Notes: generated from the sequence alone by a model not told the origin. A stretch of DNA of 64,000 nucleotides from Microbulbifer pacificus (GCF_033723955.1 NZ_CP137555.1:1322501-1386500), one strand, 5' to 3'; positions 1 through 11,348 are shown, numbered from the stretch's first letter. Numbers and translations: made by a program.

Positions 1-932
<932 letters not shown>

Positions 933-1012
933 TTACTTCCTGCTTTAAGTACTTTAAAAGGTCATTCCGCGCTGCTTTTTCAGCACAGATGAATTCACTG
1001 TGGGTCCGACGT

Positions 1013-1504
1013 TCAAATACTGAGAACTTTCTCGCCGCGGGCGATTCCCGAGACACCGGTGCGAACCACTTCCATAATGGTGTGCTCTCCCAGCGCCTGT
1101 AAAAAAGCATCCAGTTTGTCGCTGGTACCGGCCACCTGTACCGTGTACATATTGCTGGTGACATCGACGATCTGGCCGCGGAAGATATCCACACTGCGTT
1201 TGACTTCATCCCGCTGGGCACCGGTCGCACGCACTTTAACCAGCAACAACTCGCGCTCAATGTGCGAACCTTCGGTGAGGTCCACCAGCTTCACCACATC
1301 GATCAACTTGTTCAGATTCTTGGTGATCTGTTCGATCTTATGGTCATCCCCAATGGTGGTCAGCGTCAGACGCGACAGGGTTGCATCCTCGGTAGGCGCC
1401 ACAGTGAGGCTTTCAATGTTGTAGCCTCGCTGGGAAAACAGGCCCACTACCCGCGACAACGCACCGGGTTCGTTCTCCATCAGAACTGAAATGATTCTGC
1501 GCAT
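1013..1504 (-). CDS. ilvH: Acetolactate synthase small (regulatory) subunit
   Basis: Regulatory partner of the large subunit encoded just upstream; in this family it confers valine feedback inhibition. The 163-residue product starts MRRIISVLMENEPGALSRV, the N-terminal ACT domain (residues 1 to about 75), followed by the typical C-terminal ALS small-subunit domain. The length equals E. coli IlvH (163). The start at 1504 has a strong GGGAGG ribosome site, and the gene lies 15 bp after the ilvI stop, so the two subunits are made from one transcript. ilvC follows. Confidence 0.97.
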   Translation of the reverse strand: MRRIISVLMENEPGALSRVVGLFSQRGYNIESLTVAPTEDATLSRLTLTTIGDDHKIEQITKNLNKLIDVVKLVDLTEGSHIERELLLVKVRATGAQRDEVKRSVDIFRGQIVDVTSNMYTVQVAGTSDKLDAFLQALGEHTIMEVVRTGVSGIARGEKVLSI

Positions 1505-1519
1505 TTTGTCTACCTCCCT

Positions 1520-3256
1520 TTACGTCCGTTCCGTCTTGCTGAGCCACATATCCCGCATGGAGCCATTCGGCATTACCTGCATGGGATAGACGTGCTCGGA
1601 CGGATCGACGTAAACGTCGATAAACACGGTGCGATCCTTGATCGCGAAGGCCTCGGCCAGCTTGCCGTGCAGCTCATCGCGATGCTCGATCTTCATACCC
1701 AGATGGCCGTACGCTTCGGCCAGCTTGATGAAGTCCGGCAGGGACTCTTCATACACGCTGTTGGACAGACGGCCTTCGTACTGCATTTCCTGCCACTGCT
1801 TCACCATACCCAATGCCTGGTTGTTCAGACACAGAATCTTTACCGGCAAACGGTACTGGGTCGCAGTGGACAGCTCCTGGATACACATCTGGATACTGCC
1901 TTCCCCGGTAACGCACACAACTTCGGAATCCGGGAATGCCATTTTCACCCCCAGTGCCGCCGGCAGGCCGAAACCCATGGTGCCGAGGCCACCGGAGTTG
2001 ATCCAGCGACGGGGCTTGTCGAACAGATAGTACTGCGCGGCAAACATCTGGTGCTGACCGACATCGGAGGTTACGTACGCATCCCCCTTGGTTATCTCGT
2101 GCACCGCACGGATCACTTCCTGCGGCATGATCATGTCGCCATCGGTGCGGTAACGAGAGGCCGTGTAGAGACCATGGCGCTCGCGCCAGTCGTCGATCTG
2201 GCGCCACCAGTCGACAATGGCAGACTGGTCCGGCATTTCCCGGGAAGCCTTGAGCATTTCCAGCATTTCTTTCAAAACAGACTGCACTGTGCCCACAATT
2301 GGTACATCGGCAGTGATGGTTTTGGAAATGGATGCAGGATCCACATCGATGTGGATAACTTTGGCACCGGGGCAAAATTTCCCTGGGGTATTGGTAACCC
2401 GGTCATCAAAGCGCGCGCCCACCGCAAGAATCACGTCCGCGTGATGCATTGCGGTATTCGCCTCGAAGGTACCGTGCATGCCGAGCATGCCGAGGAAGCG
2501 CTTGTCGGTACCAGGATAGGCACCGAGCCCCATCAGAGTATTGGTTACCGGGAAGTTCAGGTACTGCGCAAGCGCGGTCAGCAGATCCGCACCATCCCCC
2601 TGCACCACACCACCGCCGGCATAAATAACCGGGCGCTTGGCGGACAACAGCAGCGCAACCGCCTTGCGGATCTGGCCGGTGTGGCCTTTACCCGCCGGGG
2701 TATAGGAGCGCATGCGGAGTTTTTCCGGATATTTGTACGGAAAACGATCCACCGGGTTGGTGACATCCTTGGGGATATCGATCACTACCGGACCGGGGCG
2801 GCCAGTGGAAGCGATATAGAAAGCCTTCTTTACGACTTCAGGAATGTCTTCTGCATTCTTGACCAGGAAACTGTGCTTCACGATCGGCCGCGAGCAACCG
2901 ACCATGTCGGTTTCCTGGAATGCATCCTCACCAATTTTGTCGGAAGGCACCTGACCGGAAATCACCACCATCGGGATGGAATCCATGTAGGCGGTGGCGA
3001 TGCCGGTGATGGCATTGGTGGCACCGGGGCCGGAGGTCACCAGCACCACACCGGTCTTGCCGGTAGCGCGGGCATAGCCGTCCGCAGCGTGCGTGGCGCC
3101 CTGTTCGTGACGCACCAGCACATGCTTGATGCCCTTCTGACGAAAGATGGCATCGTAAATATGCAGTGCCGAACCGCCGGGGTAACCGAATATCAGGTCT
3201 ACCCCTTCATCCTGCAGCGCGCGAACCAACATATCGCCGCCGGAGAGTAATTCCAC
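1520..3256 (-). CDS. ilvI: Acetolactate synthase large (catalytic) subunit
   Basis: Thiamine-diphosphate enzyme condensing pyruvate with pyruvate or 2-oxobutyrate, the entry step to branched-chain amino acids. Visible are [13 protein letters not shown], the catalytic-Glu region [15 protein letters not shown], the FAD-binding middle region, and the TPP-binding stretch GEGSIQM followed by [11 protein letters not shown]. The longest frame opens with TTG at 3280, but GTG at 3256 gives [14 protein letters not shown], which lines up with E. coli IlvI (MEMLSGAEMVVRSL). That GTG has GAGGGGG placed just upstream, so I prefer it (578 residues; E. coli IlvI 574). Expression is probably controlled through the structured leader at 3461-3577. 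Confidence 0.96.
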   Translation of the reverse strand: MELLSGGDMLVRALQDEGVDLIFGYPGGSALHIYDAIFRQKGIKHVLVRHEQGATHAADGYARATGKTGVVLVTSGPGATNAITGIATAYMDSIPMVVISGQVPSDKIGEDAFQETDMVGCSRPIVKHSFLVKNAEDIPEVVKKAFYIASTGRPGPVVIDIPKDVTNPVDRFPYKYPEKLRMRSYTPAGKGHTGQIRKAVALLLSAKRPVIYAGGGVVQGDGADLLTALAQYLNFPVTNTLMGLGAYPGTDKRFLGMLGMHGTFEANTAMHHADVILAVGARFDDRVTNTPGKFCPGAKVIHIDVDPASISKTITADVPIVGTVQSVLKEMLEMLKASREMPDQSAIVDWWRQIDDWRERHGLYTASRYRTDGDMIMPQEVIRAVHEITKGDAYVTSDVGQHQMFAAQYYLFDKPRRWINSGGLGTMGFGLPAALGVKMAFPDSEVVCVTGEGSIQMCIQELSTATQYRLPVKILCLNNQALGMVKQWQEMQYEGRLSNSVYEESLPDFIKLAEAYGHLGMKIEHRDELHGKLAEAFAIKDRTVFIDVYVDPSEHVYPMQVMPNGSMRDMWLSKTERT

Positions 3257-3460
3257 TTGAGCCCCCTCAAAATTTCCCAATTCTTAGGACCTGCATCATC
3301 CACAGGCCACAGAAAACCATATAGCGCGAAAGCCAGACGGCGATTCTAAAGGAAAAGCGTGATAAATATCAGCCTTAAACGCAGATTTAGCCCGTTTTTT
3401 AGGATAGCTTCACGGGAACACCAAATTGCGCGGAACCCGACCGGCAGAAATCATAAGAGA

Positions 3461-3577
3461 GATACCGGGGTGCAGGTTCCAAGGCCTCCAGATGGGGAGG
3501 GCCTCCTCGACAGGAGGTGGTGGGCGCTTAACCCACCGGAGAGCGCATGCGCACCACAGGGGTGTTGTGGTGGCATC
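3461..3577 (-). ncRNA. Structured leader RNA of ilvIHC (candidate cis-regulatory element)
   Basis: Seen on the minus strand: a closing helix GAUGCC (3577-3572) with GGUAUC (3466-3461) encloses consecutive hairpins. These are ACCACA/UGUGGU (stems 3571-3566 and 3557-3552), GGUGGG/CCCACC (3537-3532 and 3524-3519), CCUCCU/AGGAGG with a 4-nt loop (3517-3512 and 3507-3502), and a GGCC(C)UCC/GGAGGCC stem (3503-3496 and 3489-3483). The closing helix contains a G-U pair that is valid only in the minus-strand RNA, fixing the orientation toward ilvI. GGAACC (3480-3475) can alternatively pair with GGUUCC (3437-3432), enclosing one side of the closing helix, as in a switch. It starts about 16 nt after the predicted transcript start. 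A structured RNA upstream of ilvB (ilvB-OMG motif) has been reported from marine gammaproteobacteria; identity with it is untested here. No leader peptide rich in Ile/Val/Leu codons was seen. Confidence 0.6.
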
Positions 3578-3599
3578 TACTTAGCCGAGTGAACAACAA

Positions 3600-3627
3600 A
3601 TTGTCCAGCTTGAGCCTTGAGTGTCAA
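3600..3627 (-). promoter_or_regulatory. Sigma70-type promoter of the ilvIHC leader
   Basis: On the minus strand TTGACA (3627-3622) is a perfect -35 box, followed after 16 bp by GACAAT (3605-3600), four of six matches to the -10 box. The predicted start is near 3593, giving a leader of roughly 335 nt before ilvI. A second, weaker candidate (CTGATA, 18 bp, TAGAAT with -10 at 3348-3343) lies between the structured RNA and the gene and could bypass it. Confidence 0.55.
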
Positions 3628-3643
3628 TAGAAGATGAGAGTTT

Positions 3644-3660
3644 TGCTCCATTATGGAGCA
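3644..3660. promoter_or_regulatory. 17-bp perfect palindrome upstream of the ilv promoter
   Basis: TGCTCCAT-T-ATGGAGCA reads identically on both strands around one central base. It lies 16 bp upstream of the ilv -35 box, a usual place for an activator or repressor operator. It has no U-tract, so it is not an obvious terminator. The binding protein cannot be named from the sequence. Confidence 0.4.
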
Positions 3661-3832
3661 GTGTTTTGAGCACAGTTCAGACTTTAAGCCTGGATCCTGT
3701 AGAACAAACTGTTAACCTCGTCGCGAGTTATCCCCCGCAGCCCGTTACAATCGGGACTTACAAGTTGCGCGCAATACGGTAGTGTTAGCCTCTGCGGGCA
3801 CAATACAGAAAACAACACAAGGCAGTTCTTTC

Positions 3833-4330
3833 ATGCGCAGCGTCATCGCAACCCTCGTCCTCGGCATAGGATTGGCGGCAACGGTTCAGGCCGACGGCAT
3901 CTACAAATGGGTGGATGAAAACGGGGTAGTACACTTTGGCTCGCAACCGCCGAAGCAGGAACAGGTGGAAGTCGTCAAGCCACCCAAGTCCGACCGCTTT
4001 AAGCAGTGGCAGCAGGAGCAGAATGCACTGGTAGCCGAGCGCAAACTGGCCACTGGCGCAGAAGCGGGTGATAGCGACAATTCGGAAAGTACACCCGCAT
4101 CGCAGTCGAAAACCGACGAAGATCAATCGGCAAAGCAAGCGGATGCCCGTGCCGCAGAGATGGCAGCCCGCGATCTGCGTTGTCGCAATGCCCAGGCCCG
4201 CCTGCAGGAACTCCAGTCGCGCCCACGGGTGCGCGAAGTGGATGCAAAAGGAAACTACCGCGTGCTTCCAGAGGAAGAGCGCCAGCAGCGTATCCGGCAG
4301 ACCAAAGACCTGCTGCAGAACGACTGTTAA
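3833..4330 (+). CDS. DUF4124-domain secreted/periplasmic protein
   Basis: A 165-residue protein of unknown function. It begins MRSVIATLVLGIGLAATVQA, a clear Sec signal peptide with AQA-like cleavage before DGIYKWVDENGVVHFG; that DG-x-Y-K-W-V-D-x-x-G motif defines the DUF4124 family common in gammaproteobacterial envelopes. The middle is charged and low-complexity (about 55-110), and the C-terminal part has a helix with RCRNAQARLQELQ, ending in a Cys. The longer frame from 3782 adds residues before the signal peptide; ATG 3833 was chosen because it starts the signal directly. It converges on the RND permease gene, 8 bp away. Confidence 0.8.
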   Translation: MRSVIATLVLGIGLAATVQADGIYKWVDENGVVHFGSQPPKQEQVEVVKPPKSDRFKQWQQEQNALVAERKLATGAEAGDSDNSESTPASQSKTDEDQSAKQADARAAEMAARDLRCRNAQARLQELQSRPRVREVDAKGNYRVLPEEERQQRIRQTKDLLQNDC

Positions 4331-4338
4331 GACCGGAA

Positions 4339-7300
4339 TTACTCTGTTGCCGGTGGGCCTCCAGTGCCCGCCGCTCCCTCACTCACAGAACTCTCGCTCC
4401 GCTTCTCCCGCGCATAATCCCGTCCCAACAATAGATACATTGCCGGCACCACAAACAGGGTAAACATGGTGCCGATGGTCATTCCCGAGGCCACCACAAG
4501 CCCCATGGCAAAACGCGCCCCGCCGCCGGGCCCCGCGGCAATAAGCAGCGGGACCATGGCGAGCACCAGCGAAGCGGTGGTCATCAGTATGGGTCGCAGG
4601 CGGATACTGGATGCCTCCTCGATGGCCTCTCGCTTACTCCTGCCCTGCAACTGCAACTGGTTGGCAAATTCCACGATCAAAATGCCGTGCTTGGAGATCA
4701 CACCGATCAGGGTGACCAATCCCACCTGGGTATAGATATTCAGGGTGGTGAGACCGAGACTCACGAAGATCATCGCCCCGCATACACTCATGGGCACGGT
4801 AACCAGCATGATCAACGGGTCCCGCCAGGATTCGAACTGGGCCGCCAGCACCAGATAGATCACGATCAGGGCGAAGAAAAAAGTCACCAGTAGGTCAGAG
4901 CCCTCATTTTTGAACTGCCGCGACTGCCCCGAATAGTCCGTGGAATATTCTCGCGGCAAAATCTCCTTCGCCGCATTTTCTAGAATACCCAGCGCCTCAC
5001 CGAGGGGCACCCCGGGGCGCGGGACCCCGGCAATGGTCACCGCGTTTAATTGCTGGAACCGCTTCAATTGTTGGGGCTCTACCGTTTCCTCCAGTCGTAC
5101 CAACGTAGATAGCGGCACAAGGGTGCCGTCCCCGGCGCGGATGTAATACTGCTCCAACTGATCGCCGGTGAGGCGCTCCGCGCGCACCACCTGTGGGATC
5201 ACCTTGTAGCTGCGGTTTTCCAGAGAAAAGCGATTGGTATAGCCCCCCGACAGCATCCCCCCGAGTTCCCGGGCCAGGTCGGCCATGGTGACACCGATGG
5301 AGGCCGCCTTGTCCCGGTCAATGACCACCGATAACCGCGGTTTATCCAGTTTCAGATCCGCGTCGAGAAAGATAAACCGCTTGCTGGCCAGCGCCCGCCC
5401 CATGATGTCATCGGCAAAGCTCGCCAGGGTGGAGACCGGTTCGGTGGTGCCAATGACAAACTCTACCGGCAACCGCCCCCCCGCTGTCGGCAGACTGGGC
5501 GGGACAAAGGTGGCAATTTTCAGACCGGCGATCTGCGAAACCTCATCGTTGATCACCGCCTGCATTTCCTGGGTATTCTTGTCGCGCTTATTCCAGGACG
5601 ACAGCACGAAGCCGGCAATAGCACTGTTACTGCTGTTGCCAACGCCCCCCACGCCATTCAACAAAAACAGGTTCTCCACCTCCGGGTGCCGGTCGCGCAC
5701 ACCGTTGATTTCCTCGGTGTACTGCTCCATGTAATCCAGCGTGGCAAACGAATCACCACTGGCGATACCAAGTACGAAACCGCGATCCTCCTTGGGCTCA
5801 AGCTCACTGGGCGAGGTGGCAAACAAAAAATAGCAACTCACCAGCACGATCAAACCGAAGACTAGAATCACCAGCCGTTCATCCAGAGCCCGATGCAGCC
5901 ACCGCGCGTACCCTGTCTCCAGCCGATGCAACTGCCGCGACAGCCAGACCTCGAGGCGGTTGCTGCGCTCCCCGTCCTTCGCCCGCAACACCTTTGCCGC
6001 CATCATCGGCGACAGGGTCAGCGCCACCACACCGGAAAGCAGCACCGCACCAGCAAGTGAAAACGCAAACTCCACGAACAGCGTGCCGGTGAGCCCGCCG
6101 AGAAAACCAATCGGGAGATACACGGCGATCAGTGTGGTGGTCATGGCCACGATGGGCCAGGCCAACTCGCGCGCGCCTTTTATGGCCGCATCCTGTGGCG
6201 TCATGCCCTCTTCAATATGTCGGTGGACGTTTTCCAGCACGATAATTGCATCGTCCACCACAATGCCGATGGCGAGCACCATCGCCAGCAGGGTCAACAG
6301 GTTGATGGAGAAGCCCATCAACAACATCAGGAACAGCGCCCCCACCATGGACAGGGGTACCGCAACCGCCGGGATGATTACGCTGCGCAGGGAGCCGAGA
6401 AAAAGGTAGATGACCAGAATGACGATCAGCACCGCCTCGACAATGGTTTTCACCACCTCGTTGATGGAATCCTGGATATATTCGGTGCTGTCGTAAGGAA
6501 TTTCCCCCAGCATGCCTTCCGGTAATTGCGGGAAAATTTCACCATCCAGCTTGTCACGCACATCCGCAATCACATCCAGTGTGTTCGCATCCGGCGCCAC
6601 TTCCACCGCGACAAAGGTTGCCGAACGCCCATTAAAGGTGACCGAGGTGTCGTAAGATTCCGACCCCAGCTCGACCTCCGCCACATCCTCCAGGCGCACC
6701 AACTGATCGCCATCGGCGCGCACCACCAGCTTGCGAAATGCATACTCAGAAAAGATATCCGTATCCGCGCGGATATCCATTGCTACTCGCGTACCCTTGG
6801 TACTGCCCACGGCAGCCAGTACATTATTCTGGCGCAACGCACTGGTGATATCCCCGGCCGTCACCCCCTGCGCCGCCATCTCGGCCGGCTTCAGCCATAT
6901 ACGCATGGCGAAGGTACGATTGCCCAGCAGCCGCGCGCGTTGTACACCGGCAATGGTGGACAGTTTGGGCTGCACCACGCGGGTGATGTAGTCGGTGATC
7001 TGGTTGTTAGTGAGAATCTCCGAGGAAAAGGACAGGTACATGGCGGCAATGGTTTGCCCTACCGCCAGATCCACCGTGGAGTCTTCCGATTCCAGTGGCA
7101 ATTCGTTGCGCAGTTTGTTGACCTTGGCTACCACCTGGGTGAGCACTTCGTTGGGGTCGTAATCCAGACGCACATAGGCCTGGATTACAGAAATGCCCTG
7201 AATACTGGTAGAGACGATGTAGTCGAGGCCATCGGCGCTGGCGATTTCCTGCTCCAGCGGTGTGGTGATAAACCCCTGTACCAGATCCGAATCCGCCCCC

Positions 7301-7455
7301 ACGTACACGGTGCTCACGGTGATCACCGCATTTTCCAGTTTTGGATACTGGCGTACGTTCAATTCGGAACTGGAACGCAGCCCCAGCAGGAAAATAAACA
7401 GGCTGACCACGCAGGCCAACACCGGTTTGTGAATGAAGATATCGGTAAATTTCAC
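4339..7455 (-). CDS. RND efflux permease (HAE1 / AcrB-MexF-like)
   Basis: Inner-membrane proton-driven pump subunit of a tripartite exporter, 1038 residues, the usual size. It starts MKFTDIFIHKPVLACVVSLFIFLLG (TM1) from a GTG codon. The second TM block carries GIVVDDAIIVLENVHRH, with the paired Asp of the proton relay; the C-terminal half carries ISKHGILIVEFANQL and GLVVASGMTIGTMFTLF. Two periplasmic porter loops separate the membrane blocks. The adaptor gene ends 29 bp upstream on the same strand, so the two are one operon. No outer-membrane channel gene is present, so a TolC-type partner would have to come from elsewhere. The substrate cannot be told from sequence. Confidence 0.93.
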   Translation of the reverse strand: MKFTDIFIHKPVLACVVSLFIFLLGLRSSSELNVRQYPKLENAVITVSTVYVGADSDLVQGFITTPLEQEIASADGLDYIVSTSIQGISVIQAYVRLDYDPNEVLTQVVAKVNKLRNELPLESEDSTVDLAVGQTIAAMYLSFSSEILTNNQITDYITRVVQPKLSTIAGVQRARLLGNRTFAMRIWLKPAEMAAQGVTAGDITSALRQNNVLAAVGSTKGTRVAMDIRADTDIFSEYAFRKLVVRADGDQLVRLEDVAEVELGSESYDTSVTFNGRSATFVAVEVAPDANTLDVIADVRDKLDGEIFPQLPEGMLGEIPYDSTEYIQDSINEVVKTIVEAVLIVILVIYLFLGSLRSVIIPAVAVPLSMVGALFLMLLMGFSINLLTLLAMVLAIGIVVDDAIIVLENVHRHIEEGMTPQDAAIKGARELAWPIVAMTTTLIAVYLPIGFLGGLTGTLFVEFAFSLAGAVLLSGVVALTLSPMMAAKVLRAKDGERSNRLEVWLSRQLHRLETGYARWLHRALDERLVILVFGLIVLVSCYFLFATSPSELEPKEDRGFVLGIASGDSFATLDYMEQYTEEINGVRDRHPEVENLFLLNGVGGVGNSSNSAIAGFVLSSWNKRDKNTQEMQAVINDEVSQIAGLKIATFVPPSLPTAGGRLPVEFVIGTTEPVSTLASFADDIMGRALASKRFIFLDADLKLDKPRLSVVIDRDKAASIGVTMADLARELGGMLSGGYTNRFSLENRSYKVIPQVVRAERLTGDQLEQYYIRAGDGTLVPLSTLVRLEETVEPQQLKRFQQLNAVTIAGVPRPGVPLGEALGILENAAKEILPREYSTDYSGQSRQFKNEGSDLLVTFFFALIVIYLVLAAQFESWRDPLIMLVTVPMSVCGAMIFVSLGLTTLNIYTQVGLVTLIGVISKHGILIVEFANQLQLQGRSKREAIEEASSIRLRPILMTTASLVLAMVPLLIAAGPGGGARFAMGLVVASGMTIGTMFTLFVVPAMYLLLGRDYAREKRSESSVSEGAAGTGGPPATE

Positions 7456-7484
7456 CCGGCGTCCCTGCCTGCGATGTTCATGCG

Positions 7485-8684
7485 CTAACTGTTGTCGGGT
7501 TTGGGGGCCAATTGATCCGGTGGCGGGTTGTCATTGTTGATGATGACTCCGCCCTCGTTGCGCAGTTTCAACAGACCGGTCGTCGCCACCTGCTCCCCCG
7601 CCTGTACACCTTCGATAATCTCAATCAGGTCACCACGCTCCTCGCCGGTCTTTACAAAGCGCTTGACCGCGACCCACTCTGGTTGCGGCTGGGGCTGCGC
7701 ACCCTTTCCGTCTTTCTGACCTCCTCGGCCTCGTTGCTGATCTTTGTTCTGCGATTTTCGGATCACAAATACGGCATTGCCATAAGGCGCAAAACTGATG
7801 GCAGTGCGGGGTACCACCAGCACGCTGCGAAATTTCTCCACCTTTACCGCGACATCGGCAAACATACCGGGGCGCAGCTTGCGCTTGGCATTCTCCAGTG
7901 TCGCCTGCAGGAGGAAAGTGCGATTGCGTGGATCGATGGCAGGATCTATGGCAGTGATGCGCCCCTGGAAAACCTGTTCGGGGATGGCCGCTGCGGTGAG
8001 TTCAACGCCCTGCCCCTCCCTGACCCGGGAAAAATCCCGCTCCGATAGCGAGAAATCCACAAAGATGGGCTGCAGTTGCTGCAGGGAAACCACCGCATCT
8101 CCGGGCGCCACATTCTGCCCGAGGTCGACCTGGCGTATGCCCAGCTGGCCGGAGAAAGGCGCGGTGATGATGCGTTCATTGATGGTGGCGCGCTGCACGC
8201 TGAGATTGGCAACGACCTGATCGAGAATGGCCTGGGCCTGATCCAGTTCCCGCAGCGTGGCCACACCTTTTTTATACAGTTCGGCAATCCGTTTGTAGTC
8301 ACGCTCCGCCAGCCGGTGCTCCGCTTCCAGCACTTCGATCTGCGCGGTTTCCGGCGCCGCAGCGAGCTCTGCCAGCACCGCGCCCCTGTCGACCGATTGG
8401 CCGGATTCAAAATAAATGGCTTTGACTTCGCCCTGGGCTTGGGTGGTGACGTTGACACCATTCACCGCGCGCAGGCTGCCTACGGCACTGAGTCGGGTCT
8501 GCCAGCGCTGCTGTTCAACGCGGGCGGTGGTGACGGTGGCGGGCGGCAGCGACATGTTGTCCATATGCTGGTTCATCATGTAGCGGCCGAAAAATTTGAA
8601 GCCAAAGATACCGCCAAACACGACAAGGCAGCCCAGCAGCATCCACAACATGCGCCGGTTAAACAGCTGCCTTGCCAGTGTCAT
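7485..8684 (-). CDS. RND efflux periplasmic adaptor (HlyD/MFP family)
   Basis: Membrane-fusion subunit linking the RND permease to an outer-membrane channel; 399 residues. There is one N-terminal anchor (LWMLLGCLVVFGGIFGFKFF, about residues 13-32). It is followed by the barrel-sandwich half-motif (GEVKAIYFESGQSVDRGAVLAEL), an alpha-hairpin of about 60 residues, the second lipoyl half (ITAPFSGQLGIRQVDLGQNV), and a beta-barrel with RNRTFLLQATLEN and LRPGMFADV. A Lys/Gln/Gly-rich insertion (about residues 308-330) interrupts the C-terminal membrane-proximal domain. It is 57 bp downstream of clpB on the same strand, so some readthrough from the heat-shock gene is possible. Confidence 0.93.
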   Translation of the reverse strand: MTLARQLFNRRMLWMLLGCLVVFGGIFGFKFFGRYMMNQHMDNMSLPPATVTTARVEQQRWQTRLSAVGSLRAVNGVNVTTQAQGEVKAIYFESGQSVDRGAVLAELAAAPETAQIEVLEAEHRLAERDYKRIAELYKKGVATLRELDQAQAILDQVVANLSVQRATINERIITAPFSGQLGIRQVDLGQNVAPGDAVVSLQQLQPIFVDFSLSERDFSRVREGQGVELTAAAIPEQVFQGRITAIDPAIDPRNRTFLLQATLENAKRKLRPGMFADVAVKVEKFRSVLVVPRTAISFAPYGNAVFVIRKSQNKDQQRGRGGQKDGKGAQPQPQPEWVAVKRFVKTGEERGDLIEIIEGVQAGEQVATTGLLKLRNEGGVIINNDNPPPDQLAPKPDNS

Positions 8685-8741
8685 ACATCAATTCCATTGA
8701 AACCTGCCCATCCGTGGGACTCAGGTACTACCGATACGGTG

Positions 8742-11348
8742 CTACCTGTTGAATACCGCTTTGTCTCCTTCCAGTGTCGCGTGGATAGTATCGCCGGGGG
8801 CAAATTTTCCGGAGAGTACATCCTGGGCCAGCGGGTTTTCCAGCCACATCTGGATGGCGCGTTTCAGCGGGCGCGCGCCGTAGACGGGATCGAAACCGAC
8901 GTCTGCCAGCTTGTTCAACAGTTCCTCGGAAACGTCCAGTTTCAGATCGCGATCCGCCAGGCGTTTGCGCAGGTTCTGCAGCTGGATTTCGGCAATGGAG
9001 CGGACTTCCGCACGATTCAGCGGGTGGAATACCACCACCTCGTCGATACGGTTGATCAGTTCCGGTCGGAAATGCTCGCCCACCACATTCATTACCGCGG
9101 CTTTCATCTGACGATAGTGGATCTCACTGTCGATCTCGTCGTCATCACGCGCGCTGGCATACTTCTGGATCAGGTCCGATCCAAGGTTAGAGGTCATCAC
9201 CACCACGGTGTTACGGAAATCGACCGTGCGACCCTGGCCGTCGGTGAGTCGACCATCTTCCAGCACCTGCAGCAGGATGTTGAACACATCCGGGTGTGCC
9301 TTTTCCACCTCATCCAGCAGCAGCACAGAGTAGGGTCGGCGCCGCACCGCTTCGGTGAGATAGCCGCCCTCCTCGTAACCGACATAGCCGGGTGGAGCAC
9401 CAATCAGGCGGGCAACAGAGTGCTTCTCCATAAACTCCGACATGTCGATGCGCACCATGGCGTCTTCGGTATCGAACAGGAAACCCGCCAGCGCCTTGCA
9501 CAGTTCGGTCTTGCCCACACCGGTGGGACCGAGGAACAGGAAGGAACCGTTCGGGCGATTGGGGTCGGACAACCCAGCGCGGGAGCGGCGCACCGCGTTC
9601 GACACGGCTTCCACCGCCTCATCCTGACCGATAACGCGGTGGTGCAGCGCATCTTCCATCTTCAGCAGCTTTTCGCGCTCGCCTTCCAGCATTTTCGATA
9701 CCGGGATTCCGGTCCAGCGGGAAACCACCTCCGCCACTTCCTCATCGGTAACGCGGTTGCGCAGCAACTGGTTTTCACTGGTATCGGAGGTATCCGAGGC
9801 AATCTTCAGCTGCTTTTCCAGCTGCGGAATCACACCGTATTGGATTTCCGACATGCGGGTGAGATCGCCGGCGCGGCGCGCAGCGTCCATATCCAGCTTG
9901 GCCTGTTCCAGCTTGTTCTTGATATCCGCACTGCCGGCGAGCTTGGCTTTTTCCGCTTTCCAGATTTCCTCCAGGTCCGCGTACTCTTTCTCGATCTTGT
10001 CGATATCCTCTTCCAGCTTCTGCAGGCGCTTTTTCGCGGCTTCGTCGTCCTTGTCTTTTTTAACCGCTTCGCGCTCGATCTTGAGCTGGATCAGGCGGCG
10101 CTCGAGTTTGTCCATCTCCTCCGGCTTGGAGTCGATTTCCATACGGATACGGCTCGCGGCCTCGTCGATCAGGTCGATGGCCTTGTCCGGCAGCTGGCGG
10201 TCGGTGATGTAGCGCTGGGACAGTTTGGTGGCGGCAATGATTGCGGAGTCGGTAATGTCCACACCGTGGTGGACTTCATAGCGCTCCTTCAATCCGCGCA
10301 GGATGGCAATGGTGTCCTCTTCGGTGGGTTCATCGACCAGCACCTTCTGGAAACGCCGCTCCAGCGCCGCATCCTTTTCGATGTACTGGCGGTATTCGTT
10401 GAGCGTGGTCGCGCCAACGCAGTGCAACTCACCGCGGGCCAGTGCGGGCTTCAGCATATTGCCCGCATCCATCGCGCCCTCGGCCTTACCCGCGCCGACC
10501 ATGGTGTGCAGCTCGTCGATAAACAGGATGACGCGTCCTTCCTGCTTGGACAGTTCGTTCAGCACCGCCTTCAGGCGCTCCTCGAACTCACCGCGGAATT
10601 TCGCTCCTGCCAACAGCGAGCCCAAGTCCAGCGACAGCAGACGTTTGTCTTTCAGTCCCTCCGGCACCTCGCCATTGACGATACGTTGGGCGAGGCCCTC
10701 GACGATGGCGGTCTTACCCACGCCGGGTTCGCCGATTAGCACCGGGTTGTTCTTGGTGCGGCGCTGCAGCACCTGGATGGTGCGGCGAATTTCATCGTCA
10801 CGGCCGATCACCGGGTCGAGCTTGCCCGCCTCGGCGCGGGCGGTTAAATCCATGGTGTATTTGTCGAGCGCCTGACGCGCCTCTTCGGCCTGCGGGTCAT
10901 TGACCTTTTCGCTACCGCGCACTTTGGTAATGGCATCCTGCAGGTGTTTTAGATCACCGTGGGCATTCAGGATTTTCGACACTTCACCGGCGGCGGGGTC
11001 GAAGGCGGCGAGCAATACGGTTTCGCTGGCGATATAACTGTCGCCATTTTTCTGGGCCTTTTTATCCGCCAGGTTGAACAGGCGCATCAGCTCCTGCGAC
11101 ATGCCTACATCGCCGGTGGGAGTGCTGACGGTGGGCAGGTGGTCGAGGCGTTTGGCCAAGTCATTGCGCAGGCCGTTAATATTGAAGCCGGCCTGGTTCA
11201 AAAACGCGGTGGTACTGCCATTGGATTGATCCAACAGCGCCTGCAATAAATGTTCGGGATAAATCTGGTTGTGGTCGCGGCCAACGGCGATGGATTGTGC
11301 GTCGGCAATAGCGGCCTGCAGTGGGTTGGTCATCCGATCGATGCGCAT
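8742..11348 (-). CDS. clpB: ClpB disaggregase chaperone
   Basis: Hexameric AAA+ chaperone that extracts polypeptides from aggregates together with DnaK. At 868 residues (E. coli 857) it has the N-domain beginning [19 protein letters not shown], first Walker A GEPGVGKT (206-213), the long coiled-coil middle domain rich in Lys/Glu (about 410-530), second Walker A GPTGVGKT (about 605) and the C-terminal lid. The start matches the family exactly. The upstream sequence carries a sigma32-like promoter. Confidence 0.97.
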   Translation of the reverse strand: MRIDRMTNPLQAAIADAQSIAVGRDHNQIYPEHLLQALLDQSNGSTTAFLNQAGFNINGLRNDLAKRLDHLPTVSTPTGDVGMSQELMRLFNLADKKAQKNGDSYIASETVLLAAFDPAAGEVSKILNAHGDLKHLQDAITKVRGSEKVNDPQAEEARQALDKYTMDLTARAEAGKLDPVIGRDDEIRRTIQVLQRRTKNNPVLIGEPGVGKTAIVEGLAQRIVNGEVPEGLKDKRLLSLDLGSLLAGAKFRGEFEERLKAVLNELSKQEGRVILFIDELHTMVGAGKAEGAMDAGNMLKPALARGELHCVGATTLNEYRQYIEKDAALERRFQKVLVDEPTEEDTIAILRGLKERYEVHHGVDITDSAIIAATKLSQRYITDRQLPDKAIDLIDEAASRIRMEIDSKPEEMDKLERRLIQLKIEREAVKKDKDDEAAKKRLQKLEEDIDKIEKEYADLEEIWKAEKAKLAGSADIKNKLEQAKLDMDAARRAGDLTRMSEIQYGVIPQLEKQLKIASDTSDTSENQLLRNRVTDEEVAEVVSRWTGIPVSKMLEGEREKLLKMEDALHHRVIGQDEAVEAVSNAVRRSRAGLSDPNRPNGSFLFLGPTGVGKTELCKALAGFLFDTEDAMVRIDMSEFMEKHSVARLIGAPPGYVGYEEGGYLTEAVRRRPYSVLLLDEVEKAHPDVFNILLQVLEDGRLTDGQGRTVDFRNTVVVMTSNLGSDLIQKYASARDDDEIDSEIHYRQMKAAVMNVVGEHFRPELINRIDEVVVFHPLNRAEVRSIAEIQLQNLRKRLADRDLKLDVSEELLNKLADVGFDPVYGARPLKRAIQMWLENPLAQDVLSGKFAPGDTIHATLEGDKAVFNR

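Noticed and set aside
1592..3250. 552-codon plus-strand frame
   Set aside because: Antisense shadow of ilvI; His-rich composition typical of reverse-strand reading of a GC-rich gene.
3461..3577. ilv leader as 6S RNA, 4.5S RNA or a TPP riboswitch
   Set aside because: Hairpin order and conserved bases do not match those RNAs; no TPP core motif is present.
3359..3592. 77-codon plus-strand frame across the ilv leader
   Set aside because: No ribosome site, no similarity seen; the bases are better explained by RNA structure on the other strand.
8076..10739. 887-codon plus-strand frame
   Set aside because: Antisense to clpB and the efflux adaptor; no domain recognised.
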